DNA of 64,000 bases. Origin: DATEPR01 sp036502345. Lineage in GTDB: Bacteria > Actinomycetota > Actinomycetes > Mycobacteriales > Pseudonocardiaceae. Every line of letters begins with the position of its first letter. Positions within the stretch are counted from its first letter, which is position 1. The translations under genes and the position numbers were made by a program. A model generated the notes under the pieces. It was not told the DNA's origin and made no database searches. It was given only the letters and a program-made list of their open reading frames with translations. Positions 7,462 through 15,860 of the stretch are shown here, one piece after another. The stretch is taken from positions 1 through 64,000 of the forward strand of contig DASXYT010000242.1 of assembly GCA_036502345.1 (NCBI GenBank). Reading direction: 5' to 3'.

Positions 7462-9099
7462 CTAGAACCTGATCGGCACGTCCCAGTCGCCGAACACCTC
7501 GCGGTAGACCGCGCCGATCTCACCGAGGGTCGCTTCGGCGGCCACGGCTTCGAGCATGGCCGGGATGACGTTGCGATCGCTCGCGCACGTCTCCTGGAGT
7601 GCCCGCATGGCCTGCGCGTGCCGGCGTGACTCGCGCCGAGCACGCAGGGCGGCGATGCGTTCCATCCCCCGCTCCCACGCGTCCGACGAGCCCTCGAACC
7701 CCTCCACCGCGAACGTGCCGACGTCACCACGCGCCATGTTCAGACCGACGATCTTGCGGCGGCCGGAGTCGATGTCCTCCAGTTGCCCCGACTGGTTCTC
7801 CATCGCCCTGCCGTGCAGCCAACCCGAGTCGATGGCCGCCAGGAAGCCGCCACGTTCCTGGATCTGCTCGAAGAACTCCCATGCCCGCCCACCGATCTCC
7901 TCGGTCAGCGCCTCGACGTAGTAGGAGCCGCCGAGCGGGTCGACCACCTCGGTCAGGTTCACCTCGTTCTGCAGTACCTGTTGGATCCGCAGCGACATCT
8001 GGTGAGCGTGCTCGGACGGGATCGTCACCGCCTCGTCGTAGCCGGACACGCCGAGCGACTGCGTGCCGCCCAGGACGCCGGCCAGCGCCATGATCGTGCC
8101 GCGCGCGATGTTGTTCAGCGGCTGGTCGTACATCATCTGCGAGCCGGCGGTCAGCGAGTGGATGCGCAGCCGGGCAGCCCGAGGATCGGTGATCCCGTAG
8201 CGGCGCTCCAGCAGTCGCGACCACATCACCCTGGCCGCCCGCAGTTTCGCGATGTCCTCGAAGAGGTCCATCGACACCCGGAAGTTGACGCCGGCGACAC
8301 TGCGCGCGGCGGCCGCGATGTCCAGTGAGCCGCGCGCGGCCACCGCGTCCAGGTACTCGACGGCGTTCGCCATCACGGCGCCGAGTTCCTGCACACCGTT
8401 GAGCCCGGAGTCAGCGCCGTTGTAGCCGGCGATCGACACCGGCACCCAGTGCGGCAGATGCTGCTGGCAGAACTCGATGGTGTCGATGTTCATCCGCAGC
8501 CCGGCCGCCGTCGGGATCTGCTGCTTCGGGATGCAGCCGAGGTAGGTGAGGAAGAAGTCCGCCTGGCTGGTGCCGGCCAACCGGTCCAACGGGATACCCC
8601 GGCGCATGGCCACGTTCCAGTAGCAGGCCAGCGTGAACGGCGCGTGCTGCACGACGCCGCCGCCGGGGTGCGCGTACACCGTGGCCAGGTCGATGCCGTT
8701 CAGGACCGTCTCGTAGTCCTCCAGACTGAGGATCACCGCTCCGACCAGGCCGACGTCCTCCCTGCGCGCCACCACATCGGGATGGTCGACGTCGTAGAGG
8801 TGGTCGGCGGTGTTGCGGTCGTGCTCCATGATGAAGCCGGTCTCGCCGTGTTCGAGCAGGAAGCGGATCCGCTCCCCCTCGTCCTCCGGGTTGCCGAAAC
8901 CGGACAACTGGAAGATCCGCCACGGCTTCGACCGGTACATCTCCGGATAGGCGCCGCGCGCGAAGGGAGCGGCGCCGGGTGCCGTGTCGCCGAGTGTGCC
9001 CGGCACGTCGTCGCGGGTGTAGATCGGCTTGAGCGGGATGCCCGACGCGGTCGTCGGTGGGCTGCCGGCTGCGTCGTCGGTGCCGTCTGTCGGTGTCAC
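7462..9099 (-). CDS. B12-dependent acyl-CoA mutase, large subunit, divergent
   Basis: 545 residues matching the TIM-barrel subunit of the methylmalonyl-CoA mutase family: MYRSKPWRIFQLSGFGNPED at the N-terminus, then GTSQADFF, VSIAGYNGADSG, and YDEAVTIPSEHAHQMSLR in the second half. It catalyses radical carbon-skeleton rearrangement of an acyl-CoA with the small subunit at 7060. Aligned from memory to methylmalonyl-CoA mutase, Tyr89 is Leu (FQLSGF), the Arg207 position falls at Cys or its neighbours (TYLGCIP), and His244 is Asn (AGYNGA). So neither methylmalonyl- nor plain isobutyryl-CoA is the obvious substrate. The Leu resembles the Ile found there in 2-hydroxyisobutyryl-CoA mutase. GTG start at 9097-9099 chosen for GGAGGTGG just upstream. 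Confidence 0.85.
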   Translation of the reverse strand: MTPTDGTDDAAGSPPTTASGIPLKPIYTRDDVPGTLGDTAPGAAPFARGAYPEMYRSKPWRIFQLSGFGNPEDEGERIRFLLEHGETGFIMEHDRNTADHLYDVDHPDVVARREDVGLVGAVILSLEDYETVLNGIDLATVYAHPGGGVVQHAPFTLACYWNVAMRRGIPLDRLAGTSQADFFLTYLGCIPKQQIPTAAGLRMNIDTIEFCQQHLPHWVPVSIAGYNGADSGLNGVQELGAVMANAVEYLDAVAARGSLDIAAAARSVAGVNFRVSMDLFEDIAKLRAARVMWSRLLERRYGITDPRAARLRIHSLTAGSQMMYDQPLNNIARGTIMALAGVLGGTQSLGVSGYDEAVTIPSEHAHQMSLRIQQVLQNEVNLTEVVDPLGGSYYVEALTEEIGGRAWEFFEQIQERGGFLAAIDSGWLHGRAMENQSGQLEDIDSGRRKIVGLNMARGDVGTFAVEGFEGSSDAWERGMERIAALRARRESRRHAQAMRALQETCASDRNVIPAMLEAVAAEATLGEIGAVYREVFGDWDVPIRF

Positions 9100-9121
9100 G
9101 CCACCACCTCCGTCCTTGTGT

Positions 9122-10339
9122 TCACGACGTGAGCAGGAAGGCGGCACTCACCGCGACACCACTGGCCGGGCCGCCCTGGGCACCCGCGTTCTGGATCGCG
9201 CCCACCCTGGGCAGCCGGGTGCCTCCCGCGGCGAGCACCTGGCGGGCGCCGGCCGAGCCGCGCAACTGCCGGGTGGTCTCCACGACCTGGGCCACTCCGC
9301 TGGCCGCGATCGGATGTCCTCTGGCGAGCAGCCCGCCGTCGGTGTTGACCGGCACCCGGCCGCCCAGCCGCGTGGCGCCGGACTGGACGAGCTTGCCCTC
9401 GTCACCGGGTGCGCACAGTCCGATCACCTGGTAGCCGAGCAGTTCCTCTGGTGCGATCGAATCGTGCAACTGGGCCAGTTCGACGTCGTCAGGGCCCAGA
9501 CCTGCCTTCTCGTAGGCGATGCCGAACGACCGGGCCGCCTCGTCCATGGAGAGCATGCCGGGCCGTTCGTCGGCCACCCTGTTGGATATGTAGCGCGCAC
9601 CGACGACGCCCATCGCCGCCACCTTCGGGTGCCGGCCGCCGCCGATCCGCGCAGCCACCTCCGGCGCCGCGATCAGTACCGCGGCGGCACCGTCGACAGC
9701 GGCACTGGAACACATCGGCCGGGTCAGCGGCGCGGCCACCATGCGAGCCGCCAGCACGTCGTCGACGCTGATCTCCCGCTGCCACTCGGCGTCCGGATTG
9801 GCAGCGGCGTGCGCCCGATTCTTCGAGGCCACCTCGGCGAAGTCCCGCGCCGTCCAGCCATAGCGCTCCATCAGCCGGTGTGTGCTCATCGTGAGGTCGC
9901 CGACCCAGGTCAACCCCAGTTGGGTCGCCGTGCTCACCTCACCGGAGGTGGAGATCGCCTCGATCGAGATCGCCGGGTCGCCCGGCACGAACAGTTTCTC
10001 CACGCCGACGGCCAGCACCAGTGGATACTCGCCGGACTTCACGGCGAGCACCGCCTCGTGGAAGGCCACCGAACCGGCGGCACCGCCCCCGGCGACGTGG
10101 ATCATCGGCATGCCGTTCAGGCCGGCGTAGCCGAACACCAGTGGGCCGATCGCGTCGTGCTGGCCGGTGAAGAAACCGTGGTAGCAGTTGGCCACGTAGG
10201 CGGCGCCAACTTCGTCGGGCTCGACGCCGGCGTCGGCGAGGCAACGGCGGATAGCGACTCTGGCCAGATCCTGCATCGACGTGTCGGGGAACTTGCCGAA
10301 CGCGTGCAGGCCGAGCCCGACCACGAAAGCGTCTGTCAT
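9122..10339 (-). CDS. Thiolase-fold (SCPx/lipid-transfer type) protein lacking the nucleophilic Cys
   Basis: 405 residues of the thiolase superfamily, closest to SCPx/Ltp proteins: VANCYHGFFTGQHDA, QLHDSIAPEELLGYQ and GGLLARGHPIAASG (the GHP histidine). Where thiolases have the acyl-enzyme cysteine (typically NACASGSVA), this protein reads VAGGGAAGSVA, so normal thiolysis is doubtful. Steroid side-chain enzymes of this type (Ltp2) are retro-aldolases that work with a DUF35 partner, and here a DUF35 gene overlaps by four bases (ATGA). A carbon-carbon lyase role is therefore more likely than thiolase (inference). Start ATG at 10337-10339. Confidence 0.82.
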   Translation of the reverse strand: MTDAFVVGLGLHAFGKFPDTSMQDLARVAIRRCLADAGVEPDEVGAAYVANCYHGFFTGQHDAIGPLVFGYAGLNGMPMIHVAGGGAAGSVAFHEAVLAVKSGEYPLVLAVGVEKLFVPGDPAISIEAISTSGEVSTATQLGLTWVGDLTMSTHRLMERYGWTARDFAEVASKNRAHAAANPDAEWQREISVDDVLAARMVAAPLTRPMCSSAAVDGAAAVLIAAPEVAARIGGGRHPKVAAMGVVGARYISNRVADERPGMLSMDEAARSFGIAYEKAGLGPDDVELAQLHDSIAPEELLGYQVIGLCAPGDEGKLVQSGATRLGGRVPVNTDGGLLARGHPIAASGVAQVVETTRQLRGSAGARQVLAAGGTRLPRVGAIQNAGAQGGPASGVAVSAAFLLTS

Positions 10340-10758
10340 ACCGGTTCCCCGTCCGGACGGAACCGCCACCCGAGTAGGTCCGACGTCGCCGTGCCGACCG
10401 GCCCTACCGACATGGTCACGGCCTGACCGACGGTGAGGTCGGGGACGGCCGGATCGGGCACCGCGATCGGTGCGAACACGACAGGACCGTCGTCCAGCTT
10501 GACCCACGCCTGCACATAGGGCACGTCGAAGCCGGTCGGGCCGCGTTCGGCGACGGTGTAGTCACGCAGTACGCCGTGCCCACGCAACAGGTGCGGCCGC
10601 ATCGAGTCGGTAGCCATACACAGTGGACAATCCTTGGTGGCCGGAAACAGCACCTCAGCGCAGTTCGAGCACCGCGAGCCGCGCAGTGACGGCGGCGAAT
10701 CGGGCGCACTGCTGTCGATGTGGTCCAGCGGCGGTGTGGCTGACGACTGCCTAGACAT
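10336..10758 (-). CDS. DUF35 OB-fold zinc-ribbon protein, partner of the thiolase-fold protein
   Basis: 140 residues. The N-terminal rubredoxin-like zinc ribbon is CSNCAEVLFPATKDCPLC (two CxxC pairs), followed by an OB fold with GVLRDYTVAERGP and PYVQAWVKLDDGPVVFAPI. DUF35 proteins bind acyl-CoA and form complexes with thiolase-like partners, as in the ChsH2-Ltp2 aldolase. The stop overlaps the thiolase-fold start by four bases and the start overlaps the crotonase stop by eight, so stoichiometric production is likely. No catalytic residues of its own are expected. Confidence 0.85.
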   Translation of the reverse strand: MSRQSSATPPLDHIDSSAPDSPPSLRGSRCSNCAEVLFPATKDCPLCMATDSMRPHLLRGHGVLRDYTVAERGPTGFDVPYVQAWVKLDDGPVVFAPIAVPDPAVPDLTVGQAVTMSVGPVGTATSDLLGWRFRPDGEPV

Positions 10759-11530
10759 CGAAGTTCGGGCTCCGCTTCTCGAGGAAGGCGTTGATGCCCT
10801 CACGTGGATGCGACGATGAGCCGAAGTACTCCAGGAGTGCGGCCCGCTCCTCGTTCAGCGCTGTCACCAGCGGCACGTCCTCGCCTGCCAGCGCCACGCG
10901 TTTCGTATAGCCCATCCCGAGTTTGCTCTTCTGTACCAGCAGGTCGGTCAGCCCGCTGATCGCGGAGTCCAGTTCCTCGGCCGGCACCGAGCGCAGCACG
11001 ATGCCCCGCTGCGCGGCTTCGGGCCCGTTCAGCCGCCCGCCGGTGTAGAGCAGTTCGAGCGCCGACTGCTTGCCGATGCGCCGGATCAGCCTCGGGATGC
11101 CACCGGCACCGGCGATCAGACCGACGTTGGCGTGCTGGTCGCCGATCTGCGCGTCATCGGCAGCGATCGCCATGTCGCAGCACAGCACCAGTTCCAGGCC
11201 ACCTGCCAACGCGTATCCGTGTACCCGGGCGATCGTCGGGATGGGTAGCGTCTCCAGCCTGCGGAACACTGCGGTGAGCCGGTAGAGGTAGCGCACGTAG
11301 TCCGGCCACTCGTCCAGCAGTCGCATGACCGTCTTGAGGTCGGCACCGGTACAGAATGCCCGGCCGGCACCGGAAACCACAGCGGCCTTGACCGTCGGGT
11401 CCGCCTCGGTCGCGGCCAGCGCTTCGTCGAACTCGGCCAGCAGCTCGAAGTCGAGCGCGTTGAGCGCGTCGGGCCGGTTGAGCTCGAACCTCGCCACGCC
11501 CTTGTCGATCGTGAAATTCATCGTACCCAT
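10751..11530 (-). CDS. Enoyl-CoA hydratase/isomerase family protein (crotonase fold)
   Basis: 259 residues with the crotonase oxyanion-hole blocks: GRAFCTGADLK and HGYALAGGLELVLCCD. The first catalytic glutamate (Glu144 of rat hydratase) is kept in GGLEL, but the second (Glu164) falls at the His/Ala region of IGDQHANVGLIAGAGG, so simple hydration of a 2-enoyl-CoA is uncertain. Isomerase, dehalogenase-like, hydrolase or C-C lyase chemistry remain possible. It lies second in the operon, 25 bases after the acyl-CoA ligase. An alternative start is the ATG three codons later. Confidence 0.82.
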   Translation of the reverse strand: MGTMNFTIDKGVARFELNRPDALNALDFELLAEFDEALAATEADPTVKAAVVSGAGRAFCTGADLKTVMRLLDEWPDYVRYLYRLTAVFRRLETLPIPTIARVHGYALAGGLELVLCCDMAIAADDAQIGDQHANVGLIAGAGGIPRLIRRIGKQSALELLYTGGRLNGPEAAQRGIVLRSVPAEELDSAISGLTDLLVQKSKLGMGYTKRVALAGEDVPLVTALNEERAALLEYFGSSSHPREGINAFLEKRSPNFDV

Positions 11531-11555
11531 CGACGGGACCCCTCCACTGCGGAAT

Positions 11556-13250
11556 TCATGCCTGATCGCCGACCGTGGTGCGCAACCGCGCCTCCAGGAC
11601 GAATTTCTGGACCTTGCCGGAAGCGGTCATCGGCAGTTCGCCGACCACCTCGACGCGTTCCGGCCACTTGAACGACGCGATGCCGCTGGTCCGCAGGTAC
11701 TCTCCGATGCTCCGCACGGTCGGCTGCGCGCCGCCCCTCGCCACGACGAAGGCACAAGCCCTGTCCACCAGGCGCGGGTCGTCCATCCGCACGACGGCGA
11801 CCCGTTCGATGTCGGGGTGGTTCGCCAGTACGTCCTCGACCTCGCGCGGGCTGTACTTGTACCCACCTCGGTTGATCACTTCCTTCTTCCGGCCGGAGAC
11901 CGAGAGACTCCCGTCGACGAACCGGACGAGGTCGCCGGAACGAAACCAGTTGTCCCGCGTCACGCTCGCGGCGGCCCGGACGTCGTCGTCCAGGTAACCG
12001 ACGCAGCGGTGCGGCCCCTTGTACACGCATTCGCCGACGATCCCCGGTGGTACGTCGTTGCCGTCCTCGTCCAGCACCCGGACCTCGACACCCGCCACCG
12101 GGCGGCCGTCGGTGCTCTCGACCGTCGACAGCGGATCGTCCACCCGGCTCAGTGTCGCCATGAAGCCCTCGGTCTGGCCGTAGAGCCGCAGCAGCTGACA
12201 GCCGAGCACGTCTCGCACCCTGCCCGCCGTACCCGGCGGCACGGTCGCGCCGCCGGTGACGAAGTACCGCAGGTCGCTCAGGTCGGCCTGTGCTGCGGCA
12301 GGCGAGTTGAGCAGGTCCTGCACGAACGGTGTCGCCCCGTGGGTGTAGACGCTGTGGTGCCGGCTCATCAGTTCGGCGGCCCTGGCCGCGTCCCACACGT
12401 CCAGCAGCGCCAGTGTGCTGCCCAGGTAGATCGCCAGGTAGGTGCCGAAGCCGTAGCCGGTGCCGTGGCCGAGCGGCGACGCCATGAACACGCCGTCCCC
12501 GTCGCCGAGGCCGAGCATCGACTGGAGGGCACGCAGATTCGCCAGCAGCGTGTTGTGCGTGTGCAGGATGCCCTTGGGATCGGCCTCGGTGCCGGACGTG
12601 AACAGGATCGCGGCGACATCGCGTGCGTCGGCGTCGTAGGGGTCCAACGGCGGCGCCTGCTCGGCGAGCAGGTCGGCCAGGCGGACCAGGCCGGGCGTCG
12701 GCTCGTCGGTCAGTGTCACGGGGATGGTGAGCTCGGGATGGTCGGCACGCAGTGAGCGCGCCAGTTCGTCGTGGTCGAAGCCCCGGTAGGTGCCCGGCAC
12801 CACGAGTGCCTTCATACCGGTCCGGCCGACGATGAAGGACAGTTCACGCCTGCGATAGGGAGTCACGAGCGGGCAGACGATCCCACCCGCGAGCTGGACG
12901 GCGAGTGCGCACAGCACCGCCTCGACCCGGTTCGGCAACTGGATACCCGCGACATCGCCGGGTACGAACCCGCGGCCACGCAGCGCGGCGGCCAGCCTCG
13001 TGGCGCGCTCGGACAACTGGGCATAACTCAGTTGCCGCCCGGCGGCGTCCACCACGGCGATGCGGTCCGGCCAGTTCCTGGCGTTGCGCTGGAGCAGCTT
13101 GGCCAACGTCACGTCGGCCGTCCAGTAGCCCGCTCCCAGATAGCGCGCCTCGTCCTCGGGAGTCACGAATGGTGTCGCGAACCGCGTGCCGGTAATGCTC
13201 ACCTGGTCTGCCACCGCCGTTCTCGCGTGTCGGATCACACCATCCGCCAC
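11556..13250 (-). CDS. AMP-forming acyl-CoA ligase
   Basis: 564 residues of the ANL superfamily. P-loop LFTSGTEADPKGI near residue 215, A5 motif LYGQTEG near 360, hinge/A8 region VSGRKKEVINRGGYKYSPREVE, and the A10 lysine in TASGKVQKF near the C-terminus. It activates a carboxylic acid as acyl-AMP and transfers it to CoA, the entry step for the island's substrate. It is the first gene of the 13250-to-4142 operon. The GTG at 13250 has a weak ribosome site; another GTG 12 codons in is possible. A putative operator lies 29 bases upstream. Confidence 0.88.
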   Translation of the reverse strand: MADGVIRHARTAVADQVSITGTRFATPFVTPEDEARYLGAGYWTADVTLAKLLQRNARNWPDRIAVVDAAGRQLSYAQLSERATRLAAALRGRGFVPGDVAGIQLPNRVEAVLCALAVQLAGGIVCPLVTPYRRRELSFIVGRTGMKALVVPGTYRGFDHDELARSLRADHPELTIPVTLTDEPTPGLVRLADLLAEQAPPLDPYDADARDVAAILFTSGTEADPKGILHTHNTLLANLRALQSMLGLGDGDGVFMASPLGHGTGYGFGTYLAIYLGSTLALLDVWDAARAAELMSRHHSVYTHGATPFVQDLLNSPAAAQADLSDLRYFVTGGATVPPGTAGRVRDVLGCQLLRLYGQTEGFMATLSRVDDPLSTVESTDGRPVAGVEVRVLDEDGNDVPPGIVGECVYKGPHRCVGYLDDDVRAAASVTRDNWFRSGDLVRFVDGSLSVSGRKKEVINRGGYKYSPREVEDVLANHPDIERVAVVRMDDPRLVDRACAFVVARGGAQPTVRSIGEYLRTSGIASFKWPERVEVVGELPMTASGKVQKFVLEARLRTTVGDQA

Positions 13251-13278
13251 TCGGCTGTGCGGCCTCAGTCACACGCTG

Positions 13279-13298
13279 CCTACCGAGCGATCGATAGG
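13279..13298 (+). promoter_or_regulatory. Putative TetR operator, site 1
   Basis: CCTACCGAGCGATCGATAGG: 16 of 20 positions match its own reverse complement. It shares the core ACCGAGCG with four other sites in the island, each next to the 5' end of a transcription unit. This one lies 29 bases upstream of the acyl-CoA ligase start at 13250. Binding by the neighbouring TetR protein is inferred. Confidence 0.6.
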
Positions 13299-13379
13299 CT
13301 TCACTTTACGCACGGGTCAGAAAGGCGTCAAGCGACCGACGACGACGCTATTTCCGAAATGAGCGTCGTCACATCCGGG

Positions 13380-14057
13380 TCAGGTCCCGGCAGTTCCCTT
13401 CGAGCGCCGAGCGGGTTCCCTGCGCGGCTTGCGCTGGGCGGGCGGTGCGTCCTGGGAGGACATCAGGCCGCGGAACAGCACTCCCCACAACATCTCGCCG
13501 ATGCTCGCCGGGTCGAGATCACCGTCGGGGTCGTACCAGAAGATCGTCCAGTTGAGCAGGTTGAACAAGGCGAGCGTCGCGTACTTCGGATCGATGTCCG
13601 AGCGCACTCCACCGGCCTGCTGGGCGCGGCCGACGACGTCCCGGACCAGCGCGACGTTCCTGTCCCGCAGTTCCACCACCTCGACCCGCCGCTGGGCCGA
13701 CAGCGCCCGCAGTTCGTTCAGCATGGCAGCGTGCCGGTCGCGCTCCTCGAGCAGCAGTTCGACGTACGAACGGACCAGCCTCTCCAACGTGGCGACCGGG
13801 TCCGACCCTTCGGCGACAACGCGGCCGAAAAGGTCAGCCACCTCCTCCAGCGTCGTCACCGACAGGCGGTAGAGGAGATCTTCCTTCGTCCCGATGTGGT
13901 GGTAGAGGGACGCGCTCTGCAGGCCGGCACTGGCCGCGAGCTCCCGCGTGCTGGTACCGGCGTACCCCTTCTCGCGGAACAGTTTGGCAGCGCTCGCCAA
14001 CACCCGGTCAATTGTGGATGCCGAGGTTTCGATGTCATCGCTCTTGGATCTGGTCAT
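13380..14057 (-). CDS. TetR-family transcription regulator
   Basis: About 225 residues. The N-terminal helix-turn-helix is typical: RVLASAAKLFREKGYAGTSTRELAASAG followed by SASLYHHIGTKEDLLYRL. The C-terminal part resembles KstR2/PaaR-type regulators that sense acyl-CoA. It lies between the two ligase genes, divergent from the one at 14203, and is flanked by putative operators at 13279 and 14146. It is the only regulator in the island and probably represses all its operons until an acyl-CoA intermediate appears (inference). I chose the ATG at 14055-14057 with AGG in front; an in-frame GTG lies eight codons upstream. Confidence 0.88.
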   Translation of the reverse strand: MTRSKSDDIETSASTIDRVLASAAKLFREKGYAGTSTRELAASAGLQSASLYHHIGTKEDLLYRLSVTTLEEVADLFGRVVAEGSDPVATLERLVRSYVELLLEERDRHAAMLNELRALSAQRRVEVVELRDRNVALVRDVVGRAQQAGGVRSDIDPKYATLALFNLLNWTIFWYDPDGDLDPASIGEMLWGVLFRGLMSSQDAPPAQRKPRREPARRSKGTAGT

Positions 14058-14145
14058 CCTGGGCGGACCCTGTCCCTTCACGTTTGGCTGGCGCGCTGGG
14101 CCGAATATACCTGCCGCCGTGGCGTCCAGAACCTCCCCTTCTCAA

Positions 14146-14165
14146 CCGACCGAGCGCTCGATATA
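14146..14165 (+). promoter_or_regulatory. Putative TetR operator, site 2
   Basis: CCGACCGAGCGCTCGATATA with the perfect ten-base palindrome CGAGCGCTCG. It lies in the divergent region between the TetR gene (start 14057) and the acyl-CoA ligase gene (start 14203), where it could control both. Core identical to sites 3 and 4. Confidence 0.6.
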
Positions 14166-14202
14166 GTCCATTCAACCACGCCCACCGCTGGTTGGAGCCG
14201 TA

Positions 14203-15849
14203 TTGCCCGACATCTGGCGCTATGCCGACCTGACCGTCCACTCGGCGTTGCGCGCTGCCGTCGACCAGGATCCCGATCGTGTGCTGGTCACGTTCACCGA
14301 CGACCGCGGCTACACGGCGGGCGAGGTGTGGGCACGCGCACTCCGGGCGGCCAGGGGATTACGTGAGAACGGTATCCAGGTCGGCGACCAGGTGGGCATT
14401 TTCGTCAACAACCGCGTCGAACTGCTGACGGCGTGGTTCGGCGCGTTCGCCGCGGGCTGTGTGCCGGTACCGCTGAACACGGCCCAACGTGGCTCGGTGC
14501 TGCGGCACATGCTGACCTTGACCCGGGTGCGGATCCTGGTGGTGGAGGCGAGCGAACTGCCTGCGATCGCCGAAGTCCTGGCGGACGTGCCGGAACTGCG
14601 GGCGATCGTCGTGGTGGGCGCCGATTCGACCGAGGCCGCCCTGCCCTCGTCGCTGGCCGTGTTCGACTTCGCCGACTGGGAGAACCAGCATGCGGCGGCT
14701 GATCCGGTCGACGTCGACCCGCGCGGTCTGGCCACCCTGATGCTCACCTCCGGATCGACCGGCCCGTCCAAGGCCGTCATGTGGAGCCACAGCACGGCGG
14801 TGATGATGGCGGTACAGGCCAACGAGTTCCTGGACTACACGCCGGATGACGTCGTCTTCACCGCGCTCCCGCTGTTCCATGCAAACGCGCTGTTCTCGTC
14901 GTTTCTCGGAGGCATGCTGGCCGGCGCGCGGCTCGCGGTGGCGCCCCGGTTCAGCGCATCCCGGTTCTGGCAGCAGGCCGCCGAGCAGCACGCCACCAAG
15001 TCCAGCCTGCTCGGCACCATGCCGGGCCTGCTCTACCGCAGGCCACCCTCACCCGCTGATCGGGCACACGGGATCCGGCACGCCTTCATGGTGCCGGCCC
15101 CGCTGGGCTACTACCGGGAGTTCGAAGAACGCTTCAACGTGGAGATCACCCAGTTCTACGGGCTCACCGACATGAACACCGTCGTCGGCGTGCCCAGGGC
15201 GCTGCTGTCGGTGGCGAGGACGAAACCGACATCGTGTGGCACAGCGAGCGACCACTGGGAGGTGAAGGTCGTCGACGGACACGACAACGAGGTGCCACGG
15301 GGCGAGGTCGGCGAACTGGTGCTGCGCAACCGGGTGCCGTTCACCGGCCAACTCGGCTATTTCGGCATGCCGGACCGCTCGGTCACAGCGTGGCGCAACC
15401 TGTGGTTCCACACCAGGGACCAGTTCAGCCAGGACGAGGACGGCTGGCTGTACTTCGCCGACCGGGAGCAGGACGCGATCCGCCGGTCGGGCGAGAACGT
15501 GTCGTCCTTGGAGGTCGAGGCGGTGCTGCGACTGTTCCCGGGTGTCATCGAGGCGGCGGTGTTCGCCGTGCCCGCCCCTGATGCCGAGGACGACATCATG
15601 GCCGTCTGCCAGGTCGACGGCACGTGGGCCGGGGACTATGAGGAGTTGCTGCGGTACTGCTGTCGCGAACTGGCCTACTTCGCCGTGCCGCGCTACTTCC
15701 AGGCCGTCGACGAGTTCCCGCGTACCGCGTCGCAGAAGATCCGCAAGGACGTGCTGCGCGGTCGCGGCGTCACGGCCGACACGTGGGATCGTGGCCCCGG
15801 TGGGCGCAAGAGCCTCCAAGAGCGGATGTCCCGCTCCGCGGCACACTGA
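14203..15849 (+). CDS. AMP-forming acyl-CoA ligase (second)
   Basis: 548 residues, ANL superfamily: P-loop MLTSGSTGPSKAVMWSH near residue 185, A5-like FYGLTDMNT near 320, A8 region YFADREQDAIRRSGENVSSLEVE, and the C-terminal lysine in ASQKIRKD. Sequence style is that of CaiC-like carnitine/aliphatic acid:CoA ligases, distinct from the ligase at 11556. TTG start (LPDIWRYADL) chosen because GGAG stands 6-7 bases upstream and the conserved sequence begins at once. It forms a short plus-strand operon with the thioesterase. Two ligases suggest that two different free acids have to be activated. Confidence 0.87.
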   Translation: MPDIWRYADLTVHSALRAAVDQDPDRVLVTFTDDRGYTAGEVWARALRAARGLRENGIQVGDQVGIFVNNRVELLTAWFGAFAAGCVPVPLNTAQRGSVLRHMLTLTRVRILVVEASELPAIAEVLADVPELRAIVVVGADSTEAALPSSLAVFDFADWENQHAAADPVDVDPRGLATLMLTSGSTGPSKAVMWSHSTAVMMAVQANEFLDYTPDDVVFTALPLFHANALFSSFLGGMLAGARLAVAPRFSASRFWQQAAEQHATKSSLLGTMPGLLYRRPPSPADRAHGIRHAFMVPAPLGYYREFEERFNVEITQFYGLTDMNTVVGVPRALLSVARTKPTSCGTASDHWEVKVVDGHDNEVPRGEVGELVLRNRVPFTGQLGYFGMPDRSVTAWRNLWFHTRDQFSQDEDGWLYFADREQDAIRRSGENVSSLEVEAVLRLFPGVIEAAVFAVPAPDAEDDIMAVCQVDGTWAGDYEELLRYCCRELAYFAVPRYFQAVDEFPRTASQKIRKDVLRGRGVTADTWDRGPGGRKSLQERMSRSAAH

Positions 15850-15860
15850 GGAGCCACGAC

